A DNA stretch of 64,000 bases from Paenibacillus albicereus (GTDB lineage: Bacteria; Bacillota; Bacilli; Paenibacillales; Paenibacillaceae), in the NCBI RefSeq assembly GCF_012676905.1, contig NZ_CP051428.1, positions 3,744,001-3,808,000 on the forward strand. The letters are read 5' to 3'. Below the pieces are notes generated by a model, which was not told where the DNA came from, did not search any database, and saw nothing but the letters and a program-made list of their open reading frames with translations. A program made the translations under genes and the position numbers. This document shows positions 1-8,122 of the stretch, piece after piece (within the stretch, counting starts at the first letter, position 1; each line of letters starts with the position of its first letter).

Positions 1-754
1 AGTAGACGTCGGCGAGGAACGTGTCGATGCCCTCCTCGATCGTGAACGTCCGGCAGAACAGCCCGATCGTGCCCTGCTTTTCGCGCGGATCCTGCGCGCG
101 CTTTGCGGCGAGTGCTGGCGCCTTGTCGCCCGCATGCCGCGGCCACGCCATGACGTCCCGCCAATCCGCGTACATCGCCAGCACGGCGTCGACGTCAAGC
201 AGCCCCCCATCGGCAAGATGCAGCTCCGGCTCCGCGTCCTTGGAGCAGCTGGGCAGGTACATGAGCCGGTGGACGTCGAACGTCGTCTTGTCCATGTACT
301 CCATGCCGATCTGCTCCGCTAGCTTGCGGGCGACGGCCGCATACTCGTCGGGCGACAGCGGCCGGCTGCAAGGCGCGATCAGGCGATACTTCGGCGCCGC
401 CGGCCGGTGGCTATGCGTCGAGTAGATGGCGTAGGCCGTGCCGCCGAGCACCAGCTCGACCGAGAAGAGGAAGCTGTCGTCCGCCCGGTCGATGTCAAGC
501 GTGATCAGGCTGCGCGTGTCGACGTTCTCCTTCTTGCGGCGGCCGCCGCGGACGAGCCCGCCCACGAAAGCCGGGCCGTCCTTTACTTTGCCGCGCTCGG
601 CGTTCGACATCTTGTCGTATTGCGCCATCGTCTCCGCCGTCCGGCGGACGCGCTGCAGCCGCTCGACGAACTCGGCCCAGGTCAGGTATTCAGGTTTCCA
701 CGAGACGTCGGCGCGGTGCTTGCCGAAGCTGATATCGAGCTCGATGTCTTGCAT
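1..754 (-). CDS. VapE-type phage primase/helicase, N-terminal part (cut by window edge)
   Basis: The reading frame opens at an ATG at 754 and stays open to the window edge, giving about 251 residues. The sequence resembles the N-terminal domain of phage 'virulence-associated E' proteins, which combine a primase-polymerase-like domain with a C-terminal helicase. Visible hallmarks are the acidic motif LDIDRAD (around residue 85) and the STHSHRP segment (around residue 115), followed by a stretch of the type RLIAPCSRPLSPDEY. The first of these matches the metal-binding DxD expected of archaeo-eukaryotic-type primases. The helicase part is outside the window. The likely role is initiation of prophage DNA replication, fitting the DNA polymerase and ssDNA-binding genes upstream in the same operon. 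Confidence 0.82.
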   Translation of the reverse strand, partial: MQDIELDISFGKHRADVSWKPEYLTWAEFVERLQRVRRTAETMAQYDKMSNAERGKVKDGPAFVGGLVRGGRRKKENVDTRSLITLDIDRADDSFLFSVELVLGGTAYAIYSTHSHRPAAPKYRLIAPCSRPLSPDEYAAVARKLAEQIGMEYMDKTTFDVHRLMYLPSCSKDAEPELHLADGGLLDVDAVLAMYADWRDVMAWPRHAGDKAPALAAKRAQDPREKQGTIGLFCRTFTIEEGIDTFLADVY

Positions 755-766
755 AGGTTCACTTCC

Positions 767-2317
767 TTAGGCCGGTTGTGCGATCTTGATCTTGCTGCGC
801 TTCTTCTTCTCGGTGAGCTTAGCTTTCTCGAACGCCGCGACGAAGGCGGCGACGTCCGGCGGCGGCGGGGCGTTCTTCATCCCTCGGCACTGGACGATCC
901 TTGTGCCGGATACCTCCATCGTATGGTAGGGCTCGTCCAGCGCCGCCGCTCTCCGGATGAGGAGGATCGTCGTCTCGCCCTTGGCGTAGCGATCGGCGTA
1001 CCCGCCGACGCAGTGCGATAGGGCCTTGCCCTCATCGAAGAGCTCGACGCTGCTGACAGCCGGCCGGATGATGAGTCCGTCACGCTCGAAGCCGTAACGC
1101 TTCAGCAGCTCCGGTAGCCGTTCGGCGATCTGCTTGTTGACGCGTTCGTCGTTCACGAGCTTCAGCGCACGACCCGCGAGCTGATGCGCTTCGTGGAGGT
1201 TGTTCGGAAAGAGGACACCGGGCCTGGTGATGTCGCGGCCGAGCTCGCGGCACTCCCGGAGGTAGTCGCGCCAGTCAATCAGCACGGGCGAGCCGGCCGA
1301 GTAGCGGCGCGGATCCCGACGCGCTTGCTTCGCGATATATTTTTTGAGGACAGGCAGCGGCGCGTGTTCGCTCAGCGCCGTCAGTCGCTCTGCATTGAAA
1401 GGGTCGACAAGATCGCAGAGCGTCCGCGCCTCCTCCCAGCTGTAATTGGAACCGTCCTTTTTGGAGATCTGGTACGAGCGGAGCGCGCGCGGCCCGATCG
1501 CGCCGGCCTTGCGCATCTGCTTGATCTCGGCTTTGGTCAGGCGCAGCACGGCCTCAGGCGTCTTGCCGCGCCAGTTGATGGCGCCGTACGTCGAGCCGCC
1601 CGTCAGCTTCGAGACGACAAAGCTGCGGAGCCCGGCCTTGGTGAGGAACTCCATGACGTCGCCGTAGCGCGCCGCCAGGTCGAACGTCTTGACGTAGTCG
1701 TTGACCTCGTAGCTCTCCCACATGCAATACCGAAACGGCGTGCCCTCGACCGCTCGCCGGATGTTGGCTCGGCTGTGGAAGCAGGGCTTGTAGTCCATCG
1801 ACCGCTTCGCCTCCGAAAAGACGCTTGATGTAGCCTGCCAGTTGATGTAGCGGCTCCAGTAGTCGCGGCGCAGCATGCGGCCGCCCTGACCCCACTCGAA
1901 CAGATACATGGCGACGGGCTTGATGACCGTCTCGGTCTCGCGGTAGTTGCCGGAGTAGTCGCGCAGCATGTAAAAGCCACGCGCGATGATCGCCTGCGGG
2001 TCGATGGTCGACTTTTCGTACCAGATCAGGTACGCCCCGTCGATCAGCCTCTTCCGGCCGCGGCCGGACGCCTTGACCCGGCAGGCCGAGCGGCAGAACG
2101 GGCACTCCTCGATCTTGCCGTGCCGGAGCCCGTCGCTGTGGTGCTCGAGCTTGCAGTGCGTGCAGTATGCGATCTGCTGCCTGCCCTCCCGGCTGGTGAA
2201 GAGGTACCGGCTGCTGGCCAGCACCTCGTCCGTGCAGTAATCTCGGATCTCATCGCTGATGTCGGAGGGGAAATGCCGCATGAACTCGTTCTCATAAAAT
2301 CGGTTCTGCTTCGACAT
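767..2317 (-). CDS. PcfJ-like protein
   Basis: This 516-residue protein starts at an ATG preceded by a run of G residues (GTAGGGGGTCATT). The C-terminal segment LSHCVGGYADRY followed by TILLIRR is the typical PcfJ signature found in phages and conjugative elements. The N-terminal part has two Cys pairs (YCTHCK and CPFCRSAC, residues about 50-85) that look like a zinc ribbon. PcfJ proteins have no firmly established biochemical function and are usually found beside PcfK-type genes, as here. It lies between the primase and the PcfK/AcrIIA9-like gene in the early operon. Function in this phage is unknown; a nucleic-acid role is suggested only by the putative zinc ribbon. Confidence 0.8.
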   Translation of the reverse strand: MSKQNRFYENEFMRHFPSDISDEIRDYCTDEVLASSRYLFTSREGRQQIAYCTHCKLEHHSDGLRHGKIEECPFCRSACRVKASGRGRKRLIDGAYLIWYEKSTIDPQAIIARGFYMLRDYSGNYRETETVIKPVAMYLFEWGQGGRMLRRDYWSRYINWQATSSVFSEAKRSMDYKPCFHSRANIRRAVEGTPFRYCMWESYEVNDYVKTFDLAARYGDVMEFLTKAGLRSFVVSKLTGGSTYGAINWRGKTPEAVLRLTKAEIKQMRKAGAIGPRALRSYQISKKDGSNYSWEEARTLCDLVDPFNAERLTALSEHAPLPVLKKYIAKQARRDPRRYSAGSPVLIDWRDYLRECRELGRDITRPGVLFPNNLHEAHQLAGRALKLVNDERVNKQIAERLPELLKRYGFERDGLIIRPAVSSVELFDEGKALSHCVGGYADRYAKGETTILLIRRAAALDEPYHTMEVSGTRIVQCRGMKNAPPPPDVAAFVAAFEKAKLTEKKKRSKIKIAQPA

Positions 2318-2326
2318 AATGACCCC

Positions 2327-2713
2327 CTACCCGAGCAGCGCATCGAAGTCGAAGTCTTCATCCTCTTCGACCTCTGGCGCCGATGGCGTCTCCGGCTTGG
2401 CCTCAGCGGGCGGAGCTGCGGGCGCTGGGGTGGCTGGGGCCGGCACAGGCTCGGCGAAGTACTTGACGACGATCGCAAAGCCATCCGCATCCGAGAGGAC
2501 GGCAACGTTGCCGACCTTCTGCTTTTCGGCGGCCTTGCGCATGCTGTCCAGGCTGCGCGTGATGGACTTGCTCTCGGCCAGGACGTGGACGGCGAAGCTC
2601 GGGTCAGCCTCCAGGTGCTGCAGCAGGAACTCGCCGATGACCTTCACGTAGCCTTCGTTTTTCGCGCTGGCCATCTCGGCCTTGATCTTCTCAATTGCCT
2701 TGTCGAGACTCAT
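2327..2713 (-). CDS. PcfK/AcrIIA9-like small protein (candidate Cas9 inhibitor family)
   Basis: A 128-residue protein with a helical N-terminal domain (residues 1-90) and an Ala/Pro-rich linker ending in a strongly acidic tail (EVEEDEDFDFDALLG). The segments GEFLLQHLEADPSFAV and KKVGN-like KQKVGNVAVLSDADGF fit my recollection of the PF14058 family, named PcfK-like and also annotated as the Cas9 inhibitor AcrIIA9 family. The neighbouring downstream gene encodes PcfJ, the usual partner. Family membership rests on recalled sequence pattern, not a search. If correct, anti-CRISPR activity would still need showing, because many family members are untested. The acidic tail resembles that of the ssDNA-binding protein at 5.7-6.3 kb and could bind a shared partner. 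Confidence 0.6.
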   Translation of the reverse strand: MSLDKAIEKIKAEMASAKNEGYVKVIGEFLLQHLEADPSFAVHVLAESKSITRSLDSMRKAAEKQKVGNVAVLSDADGFAIVVKYFAEPVPAPATPAPAAPPAEAKPETPSAPEVEEDEDFDFDALLG

Positions 2714-2738
2714 TTCTCATCATCCCTTCTATTTGTAT

Positions 2739-3335
2739 TTAGGAGCAGTTTCCGTTCAGGATACAGACATCGGCCGACAGCTTGATGACTGCAGGCAGGT
2801 TCGGATTTACGGGCTCGAAGCCAGTCAGATCAACGCCCAGCTCCTGCAGCTGGCGATATGCCTTGTCGCCGCTGCGGCTGCCTTCTACGATGGCCAGCAC
2901 TTCATCCGAGACCTTGACCAGCGCCTTGTACTCCTTGATCACCGGGGCAATCGAGCTTTCCACGATGCTGTATGCTTCCTCAAGGCCATCATGCAGGCCA
3001 TTGGTTCCGAGATCGAGTAGATTCGTACGCGCCCAAATAGCATTTTCCTGAATAATATCTCGACGCATTGCTGTAAGGTGGCGCCCAATATCTCCGACCA
3101 GCTGCGAGAAATTCCATGCTTTTGCGTACCTCGGATGTCGCTCTTGTACAGCAAGCAGGGCTGTATGCAAGCTGGACGCGCTCCGTTCGATCGGATCGAG
3201 ATCCTTATATAGCTGGTGTATGACCGGCGTAAAAGCGACTTTCAGCGCGTCTAGAACCTCTTTTTTCAATTCCGCCTTCCGTTTCAATGCTTTCGCATTA
3301 ATGAAATCGTATAGATCAGCTTTTCGAATCGCCAC
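2739..3335 (-). CDS. Hypothetical phage protein
   Basis: I do not recognise the family. The frame is open from further upstream, but the best start is a GTG at 3335 with AGGGAGG eight bases before it; this gives 198 residues and avoids overlap with the polymerase gene. The protein is predicted to be mostly helical with no membrane segment, and contains Cys residues only near the C-terminus (VCILNGNCS). It sits between the polymerase and the PcfK-like gene in the early operon and has a lower GC content than both, suggesting a separate acquisition. No function is proposed. Confidence 0.6.
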   Translation of the reverse strand: MAIRKADLYDFINAKALKRKAELKKEVLDALKVAFTPVIHQLYKDLDPIERSASSLHTALLAVQERHPRYAKAWNFSQLVGDIGRHLTAMRRDIIQENAIWARTNLLDLGTNGLHDGLEEAYSIVESSIAPVIKEYKALVKVSDEVLAIVEGSRSGDKAYRQLQELGVDLTGFEPVNPNLPAVIKLSADVCILNGNCS

Positions 3336-3349
3336 AGGAACGGCCTCCC

Positions 3350-5329
3350 TCAGTCTTTTTGATAGAATTCGCACTCGAACCCCGCTGCCGCAAGCGGCAG
3401 CCCAGGCGCCCAGTCGATCGGCTCTCCCATGAGAGCCGTGACCCGCTCCAGCAGCCCGTCGTCGCTATCTGCATCGATGACCACCTCGTCGTGAACGTGC
3501 ATGACGATCTCCAGCCCTGCACGATCAAGCCGCAGCAGCGTCTCCGCCAGGCAGTCCCGCGCGATCGCCTGCACCAGGTTCTCCACCAATCGGCCGCCAT
3601 AGGTCCGCTGCTTCTCCCACTTCTTCTTGACCTGATCCATGCCCCAGAAGCTCAGGCATTCTTTTTGAAACGGCTCTTTGTCCTTCGGCCGAATCGTCTC
3701 CATCTTCACTTCCGGCTGCACGTAGGCGAGGCTGCGACCGCTCGGCAAGTCAGCAAACAGGATGCCGCCGGCGTAGCGATACTGGATGCCGTGCTTCAGT
3801 TTAACCGTGGACTTCGTCCGCACGGCTTCGATCGCCGCCTCCTCCGCCGCATACCACAGCTTCCGGATGTTCGGATTTGCATCGCGCCATTGCCGCACGA
3901 GCCGCGGATACTCCTCTGGATCGATTTCCCTCTTGCTGTCCATAGCCTCGAGCGCGCCGGCGCCGCCCTGGAAGCCGCACGCGAGCTCTGCGACCTTGCC
4001 GAACGGCCGGTATTTGTAGTTGTCATGCCCTTTCACGATCGTCTCGAGCGGAACGCCGAACATACGGGACGCTGTCGCTTCATAGATGCGGCCGTGCGTC
4101 CGGAACACCTCGAGCTTCCACTCCTCGTCCGCGATCCAGGAGATGACGCGGCCCTCAATAGCCGCGAAGTCGTCTACGATGAAGCGCCGCCCTTCCGATG
4201 GAACGAAGGCCGTCCGGATCAACTGGGAGAGGACGAACGGCGGCGGGCCGAAGAGCAACTCCAGCAGCTCGAACTCCCCCGCCCGCAGCAGCTCCCGCGC
4301 CAGGGCGAGATCGGGAATCTTGTTTTGCGGCAGGTTTTGGACTTGGATGAGCCGGCCGGCCCAGCGCCACGTCCGGTTAGCGCCGCAGAACTGCAGCAGC
4401 CCCCGCGCCCGATCGTCGGCGCAGATCGTCCGTGCCATAGCGTTGTACTTGTCGACGCTCGTCTTGCTCATCTCCTGCCGCAGCTCGAGCATCCTACGGG
4501 TCTCGTCGTCCGGAGCCGCGTCCAGCAGCGCTGGCATCTGGTCCTTCGCCATCCCGTTGGGCGTCTCGAGGCCCCGCTCCGCCAGCCAGCCCTTGAGCTG
4601 CGCCAGGCTGTTCGGGTTGTCCAGCCCGGTCAGCTCCTGCGCCTCGGCGATCAGCCTGGCCCCGTACTGCTCGTCGCAGGCAATGGCCTGATGGATGAGC
4701 TCGCGGTCCAGCCGCACGCCTCGATCGTTGATCCGCTGATCGATCGCCCAGAGCTCCCACTCCCGCGCCCGGACCGGGAAGCGCGCCAGCTTACGGCGAA
4801 CCTCTCGCTCGACGACGACGTCCTGCCGGTTGTAGGCGACGTAGTCAGCCCATTTCTCCGGCGCGTGATGGGGCAAATTGCGCTCCCGCCCGCCGTTTGC
4901 TTTCGTCGGCTTGCACGGCACGCTGAAGTACTTGATCAGCGCCTTACCCTTGGCGTCTTTCTTCGCGTCCAGCTTCAGCACGTCGGCCGCACCGTCCAGC
5001 GAGCCAGGCAGCCCGAGCGTCAAGGCCCAAACCGATGTGCATTGCCACTGCTCCGCCGGCATCGGCTGGCCGAACCACTTGGTCAAGCACGTCCGCTCGA
5101 AGGCGGCGTTGAAGGCCGTCTTGGTGACCGCAGGATCCGCCAACGCGGCGAGAACGTCACCCGGCACGTCCTCCATGTCGGTCAGGTCGACGACCTGCAC
5201 CGGCTCGTCATCCCAAGCGTAGGCGAACAGCAGGATCTCGAAGTCCGAGGCCTCGACGTACCGATGGACGCCGGACTTGAGCAGGTCGATCGAGCTGTAC
5301 GTCTCGATGTCGATCTGGAGGATCCGCAT
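3350..5329 (-). CDS. Phage DNA polymerase, family A (3'-5' exonuclease plus polymerase)
   Basis: A 659-residue protein with a proofreading exonuclease domain at the N-terminus (DIETYSS around residue 7, NAAFERTCL around residue 75) and a family A polymerase domain. Polymerase motif A is seen as VDDFAAIEGRVISW, motif B around KVAELACGFQGGAGAL, and motif C as MHVHDEVVIDA with the HDE metal-binding residues. The 5' nuclease domain of bacterial PolI is absent, as is usual for phage replicative enzymes. The gene starts at an ATG at 5329 with GAGG six bases upstream, just after the stop of the small membrane protein gene, so the two are probably translationally coupled. It should carry out replication of the prophage genome. 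Confidence 0.95.
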   Translation of the reverse strand: MRILQIDIETYSSIDLLKSGVHRYVEASDFEILLFAYAWDDEPVQVVDLTDMEDVPGDVLAALADPAVTKTAFNAAFERTCLTKWFGQPMPAEQWQCTSVWALTLGLPGSLDGAADVLKLDAKKDAKGKALIKYFSVPCKPTKANGGRERNLPHHAPEKWADYVAYNRQDVVVEREVRRKLARFPVRAREWELWAIDQRINDRGVRLDRELIHQAIACDEQYGARLIAEAQELTGLDNPNSLAQLKGWLAERGLETPNGMAKDQMPALLDAAPDDETRRMLELRQEMSKTSVDKYNAMARTICADDRARGLLQFCGANRTWRWAGRLIQVQNLPQNKIPDLALARELLRAGEFELLELLFGPPPFVLSQLIRTAFVPSEGRRFIVDDFAAIEGRVISWIADEEWKLEVFRTHGRIYEATASRMFGVPLETIVKGHDNYKYRPFGKVAELACGFQGGAGALEAMDSKREIDPEEYPRLVRQWRDANPNIRKLWYAAEEAAIEAVRTKSTVKLKHGIQYRYAGGILFADLPSGRSLAYVQPEVKMETIRPKDKEPFQKECLSFWGMDQVKKKWEKQRTYGGRLVENLVQAIARDCLAETLLRLDRAGLEIVMHVHDEVVIDADSDDGLLERVTALMGEPIDWAPGLPLAAAGFECEFYQKD

Positions 5330-5332
5330 GCG

Positions 5333-5431
5333 CTACCTCAGCAGCAGGATGGCTACCAGACCGTAGAAAGGCAGAGAGAACATTAAGGCGTAGAGGAAGC
5401 CCCGGAAGACGCTGCCGCCGCGGTTACGCAT
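5333..5431 (-). CDS. Small phage membrane protein, 32 residues
   Basis: An ATG at 5431 overlaps the end of the 65-residue gene by eight bases and opens a 32-codon frame ending in TAG four bases before the polymerase ATG. The product begins with a short basic stretch (MRNRGG) followed by a single hydrophobic helix (FLYALMFSLPFYGLVAILLL), typical of a one-pass membrane peptide. The tight overlaps on both sides argue that it is a real translated gene. I cannot name a family; similar tiny membrane proteins are common in phage early operons. Confidence 0.55.
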   Translation of the reverse strand: MRNRGGSVFRGFLYALMFSLPFYGLVAILLLR

Positions 5432-5621
5432 CAGCCTGACCTCTGCCACGCGGACGCGACTTGGTCGGCTGCTCCGTCACGGCGCGTTCCGGATCCCAGC
5501 CCTCCTTGATGCGGTGCAGCAGCGTATTGGCGAGGATGCCGTTAGCTGCTGCGCGGTCGACTAGGGCCTGGAGCTCCGGGGAGCGCTTGCGACCTGGCTT
5601 CATGCGTGTTTGAGTTGTCAT
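5424..5621 (-). CDS. Small basic phage protein
   Basis: A 65-residue basic protein preceded by a strong ribosome binding site (AGGAGGAACCAAAC before the ATG). The N-terminal region (KPGRKRSPELQALVDRA) and the segment GILANTLLHRIKEGWDPERA look like a compact helical DNA-binding or adaptor protein, but I do not recognise the family. It lies between the ssDNA-binding protein and the small membrane protein in the early operon. Confidence 0.6.
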   Translation of the reverse strand: MTTQTRMKPGRKRSPELQALVDRAAANGILANTLLHRIKEGWDPERAVTEQPTKSRPRGRGQADA

Positions 5622-5681
5622 GTTTGGTTCCTCCTAGAGTTTGGTTTTATGGGAAGGGGCCGCGAAGGCCCCTACGATGGA

Positions 5682-6263
5682 TCAGCTCATGAAGTCGTCA
5701 TCGTCTCCACCGAAATCGTCGTCAAACTCCTCGCCGGCGAAGTCCTCGTTCACGCTGCTGCGGCCAGCCAACGATTCTCCGTCCTGGACCTTGACGATGT
5801 TGTTCAGGCCGACGCCGATGCCCTTGCTCTTGTTGTCGTAGGTGTAGAAGTTGAGGGAGACGCGAGCATAGCAGCCGGAGTAGACTTCCGTCGTGTCTGT
5901 AATCTCGACGAACTTGGTGTTGCCTACCGAATCCTTGCCGGCTGGCTTCGCGATGCCGGGCTTCGTGTTGGCGTAGGCGTTCAGGTAGTAGTGGCCGGCG
6001 TAGTTCTCGTCGTCAGGCTTTTCCTCATCGCCATCATGCAGCGGCAGCTTGAAGTTGGTGGGCAGCTTGCCTTTGTACTTCGCCGCGGCTTCGACTTTCA
6101 ACGCATCGATAATTGCCTTGATCTTGCGGAGCGTCTCCTTGTCAGACTTGGGGATGAGCAGCGCGCAGCTGTATTTGAGCTGGCCTGACTCGTTCTCCTT
6201 GGGCTCCCAGATATTCGCGTAGGAAAGACGTACCTTGCCGGTGACCATTTTCGTTTCTGCCAT
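5682..6263 (-). CDS. Phage ssDNA-binding protein, DUF2815 family
   Basis: This 193-residue protein matches the DUF2815 family, known from phages such as Enc34 to be single-stranded DNA-binding proteins with an OB fold. Recognisable features are the N-terminal TGKVRLSYANIWEPKE, the central GHYYLNAYANTKPG, and the segment YSGCYARVSLNFYTYDNKSK. It ends in a very acidic tail (FDDDFGGDDDDFMS) of the sort that ssDNA-binding proteins use to recruit replication partners. Translation starts at 6263 behind GAGGAGCTCGATCTAAC. It lies upstream of the polymerase and downstream of the DUF2800 nuclease, a common phage replication-recombination layout. Confidence 0.88.
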   Translation of the reverse strand: MAETKMVTGKVRLSYANIWEPKENESGQLKYSCALLIPKSDKETLRKIKAIIDALKVEAAAKYKGKLPTNFKLPLHDGDEEKPDDENYAGHYYLNAYANTKPGIAKPAGKDSVGNTKFVEITDTTEVYSGCYARVSLNFYTYDNKSKGIGVGLNNIVKVQDGESLAGRSSVNEDFAGEEFDDDFGGDDDDFMS

Positions 6264-6299
6264 GTTAGATCGAGCTCCTCGTAATTGGATTGGGGTATG

Positions 6300-6632
6300 T
6301 CAGCCGATCGGCATCGGGCCGAGATCGTTCAGCACGAGCTCGCCGCGTCCGCCGTACCGGGTGGTGTAGGTGATGGTGAGGCTACTGCCAGCGCCGCCAG
6401 CAACCTTGTAGGTCTCAATGTCGATTTTCTGGCCGACCTGCTTCATGAACCGGTCCAGAATCTTCTCATGGACGTGGATGGTCTCGCCGTACTGAGCCGG
6501 GATTTTCGTCCGCGGTCGCGACTTCTGGACGCGCAACCATTCCTTGCGAGCAGCCTCTTCTCGCTTCCGACGGCGCCGCGCCTCGTCCAGGGCTTCACGA
6601 TCGGCGAGCGCTTTTCGGGTCCGATCGTTCAT
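6300..6632 (-). CDS. Hypothetical phage protein
   Basis: A 110-residue protein whose ATG directly follows the stop codon of the DUF2800 gene, indicating coupled translation. The first half is a charged helix rich in Arg, Lys and Glu; the second half contains a beta-rich segment (SSLTITYTTRYGGRGEL). No family is recognised. Position between a nuclease and an ssDNA-binding protein suggests a replication or recombination accessory role, but that is inference only. Confidence 0.6.
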   Translation of the reverse strand: MNDRTRKALADREALDEARRRRKREEAARKEWLRVQKSRPRTKIPAQYGETIHVHEKILDRFMKQVGQKIDIETYKVAGGAGSSLTITYTTRYGGRGELVLNDLGPMPIG

Positions 6633-7826
6633 TCAAAAGTCCTCCCCTTCAAAGTCGCCCTCCACGCTGTTCAGCTCCGGACGCTTGTCCGTCTCCGGAA
6701 CGAGCGCCGGCTTTCCGGGCGGCTTTACAATTAGGCCGCCGAGTATTTCAACCAATTCTTTTTTACCGATGCTGCTTTCTAGCTTTCCGATACCGAGAAT
6801 CTCAGGAGGCTTGAGATACTTCTCCGGGACCAAACCTGCTTCGGAAAAAAGTTGAATTGCCTGATTCTTATCCGTAATCTTCCGGTCGCTTCGGCCCTCG
6901 ACCAGCTTCCAGCCCGGTACCTGCTGGCCGGCCTTGGTCGCCGTGAAGGCGTAGTCGGAGACGTCTTTTGCCCAGGCGGACAACTGCTCCGCGACGTGGA
7001 GGATGGAGCCGATCTCCTCCAGCGAGAGCGTCACCGGGTCGCGGAATTCGTAGGCAAGCGCGGCCATGTTGGCGTCAGCGCGGGCCCGGCAGCTGCCCTT
7101 GATCTTGCACCAGCGGCAGTGATCGCCCGCGGCGAAGTCGCCTTTGCCGGCATGAGCCAGTGCGGCCGCCGGCTTCACGATCCTCTCCGCCCAGTGCAGC
7201 AGCTCGTCGATCGGCAGCGGCTCCGTGCTCACGCTGTCGAGCCGCGGCTGGACGATCGTGCCGTGCACCTCGTGGATGTCGTAGAGGTAGCTGTAGTCGG
7301 ACCAAGCGCCGAGGCCGTACAGCCGTATCTGTGGGTTGCCGATCGCGCTGACCGGTACGCCCTTGCCGTACTTGAGGTCGATGACCTCCATCACGCCGTC
7401 GGCGATGATGACGACGTCGCCAGTGCCATACCCCTCGGGGACCCACTCCGTGAAGTCGAGTCGCGCCTCGAAGAGGATGACGGCGTCGGCGCTCCGAGCC
7501 TTGGCGTCCATGAAGCGCTCCTCGACCACCTCGACGTAGGCAGCGACGGCCGCCCCCATCTCAGCGTTGTAATAGGGCTCTACGGTTTCAAAGGTTTCGA
7601 TCTCACGATCAAGGCGATCGACATCTGCGCCCTCCTGCAATTGCCGGCGAAGGATCAGCTCCGACAGCTCATGCGCCGCCGTCCCCTCATTGGCGAACTC
7701 GCTGCGCGTGTCCGGGATGCCCTCCTGGGCGCGGGCGCTCGGCGGGCAGTTAATCCACTGGCTCGCCTTGGACGCCCCGAGGAGCGCATGCCCGCGCTCG
7801 GCGTGCGCCGGTGTCGTCAGTCCCAT
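6633..7826 (-). CDS. DUF2800 family phage nuclease (PD-(D/E)XK / RecB-Cas4-like)
   Basis: The 397-residue product has the motif order of a RecB-like nuclease: GTAAHELSE (motif I His) near residue 50, then GTGDVVIIADGVMEVIDLKYG (core Asp and Asp-x-Lys) near residues 135-155. It belongs to the DUF2800 group found in phage replication modules. A single Cys near the N-terminus (INCPPSA) and three in the C-terminal CRWCKIKGSC segment reproduce the 1+3 Cys pattern that binds an iron-sulfur cluster in Cas4 and AddB. The gene overlaps the upstream 101-codon gene by ten bases. It probably processes DNA ends during phage recombination together with the DUF2815 protein. Confidence 0.85.
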   Translation of the reverse strand: MGLTTPAHAERGHALLGASKASQWINCPPSARAQEGIPDTRSEFANEGTAAHELSELILRRQLQEGADVDRLDREIETFETVEPYYNAEMGAAVAAYVEVVEERFMDAKARSADAVILFEARLDFTEWVPEGYGTGDVVIIADGVMEVIDLKYGKGVPVSAIGNPQIRLYGLGAWSDYSYLYDIHEVHGTIVQPRLDSVSTEPLPIDELLHWAERIVKPAAALAHAGKGDFAAGDHCRWCKIKGSCRARADANMAALAYEFRDPVTLSLEEIGSILHVAEQLSAWAKDVSDYAFTATKAGQQVPGWKLVEGRSDRKITDKNQAIQLFSEAGLVPEKYLKPPEILGIGKLESSIGKKELVEILGGLIVKPPGKPALVPETDKRPELNSVEGDFEGEDF

Positions 7827-8122
7827 GGGATCCCCCGCCCGTGCATCGCGTCGTGCAGCTGTCGGATCTCCTCCTGCAACTTGTCCACCTGCTCCTCGGC
7901 TGCGATGGCGCGCCGGATCGCATGCGGCCAGCCGACGCGGGCCTGGACGATGAAACGAGCGTCATCAGGATCCAGCCGCCCCTCGCTATGGGCGATATCA
8001 AGAAAGAGCTTGTCGCAGTGGCCGCACATACACGGTTTTGTCCGGATCGGCGCTGGCGCGGCGTATTCGCAAATGGCCAGATCGGCCTCCAGGTCCCTGA
8101 CCTGCTCCAACTGGGCCGCCAC
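7817..8122 (-). CDS. Hypothetical phage protein with CxCxxC motif
   Basis: A 101-residue protein with a possible metal site (CMCGHCDKLF) in the middle and a C-terminal coiled-coil-like helix (EEQVDKLQEEIRQLHDAM). Its stop overlaps the start of the DUF2800 nuclease and its start touches the stop of the next upstream gene, so it is translated as part of the operon. No family is recognised. It may be a small zinc-binding accessory protein. Confidence 0.6.
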   Translation of the reverse strand: MAAQLEQVRDLEADLAICEYAAPAPIRTKPCMCGHCDKLFLDIAHSEGRLDPDDARFIVQARVGWPHAIRRAIAAEEQVDKLQEEIRQLHDAMHGRGIPWD

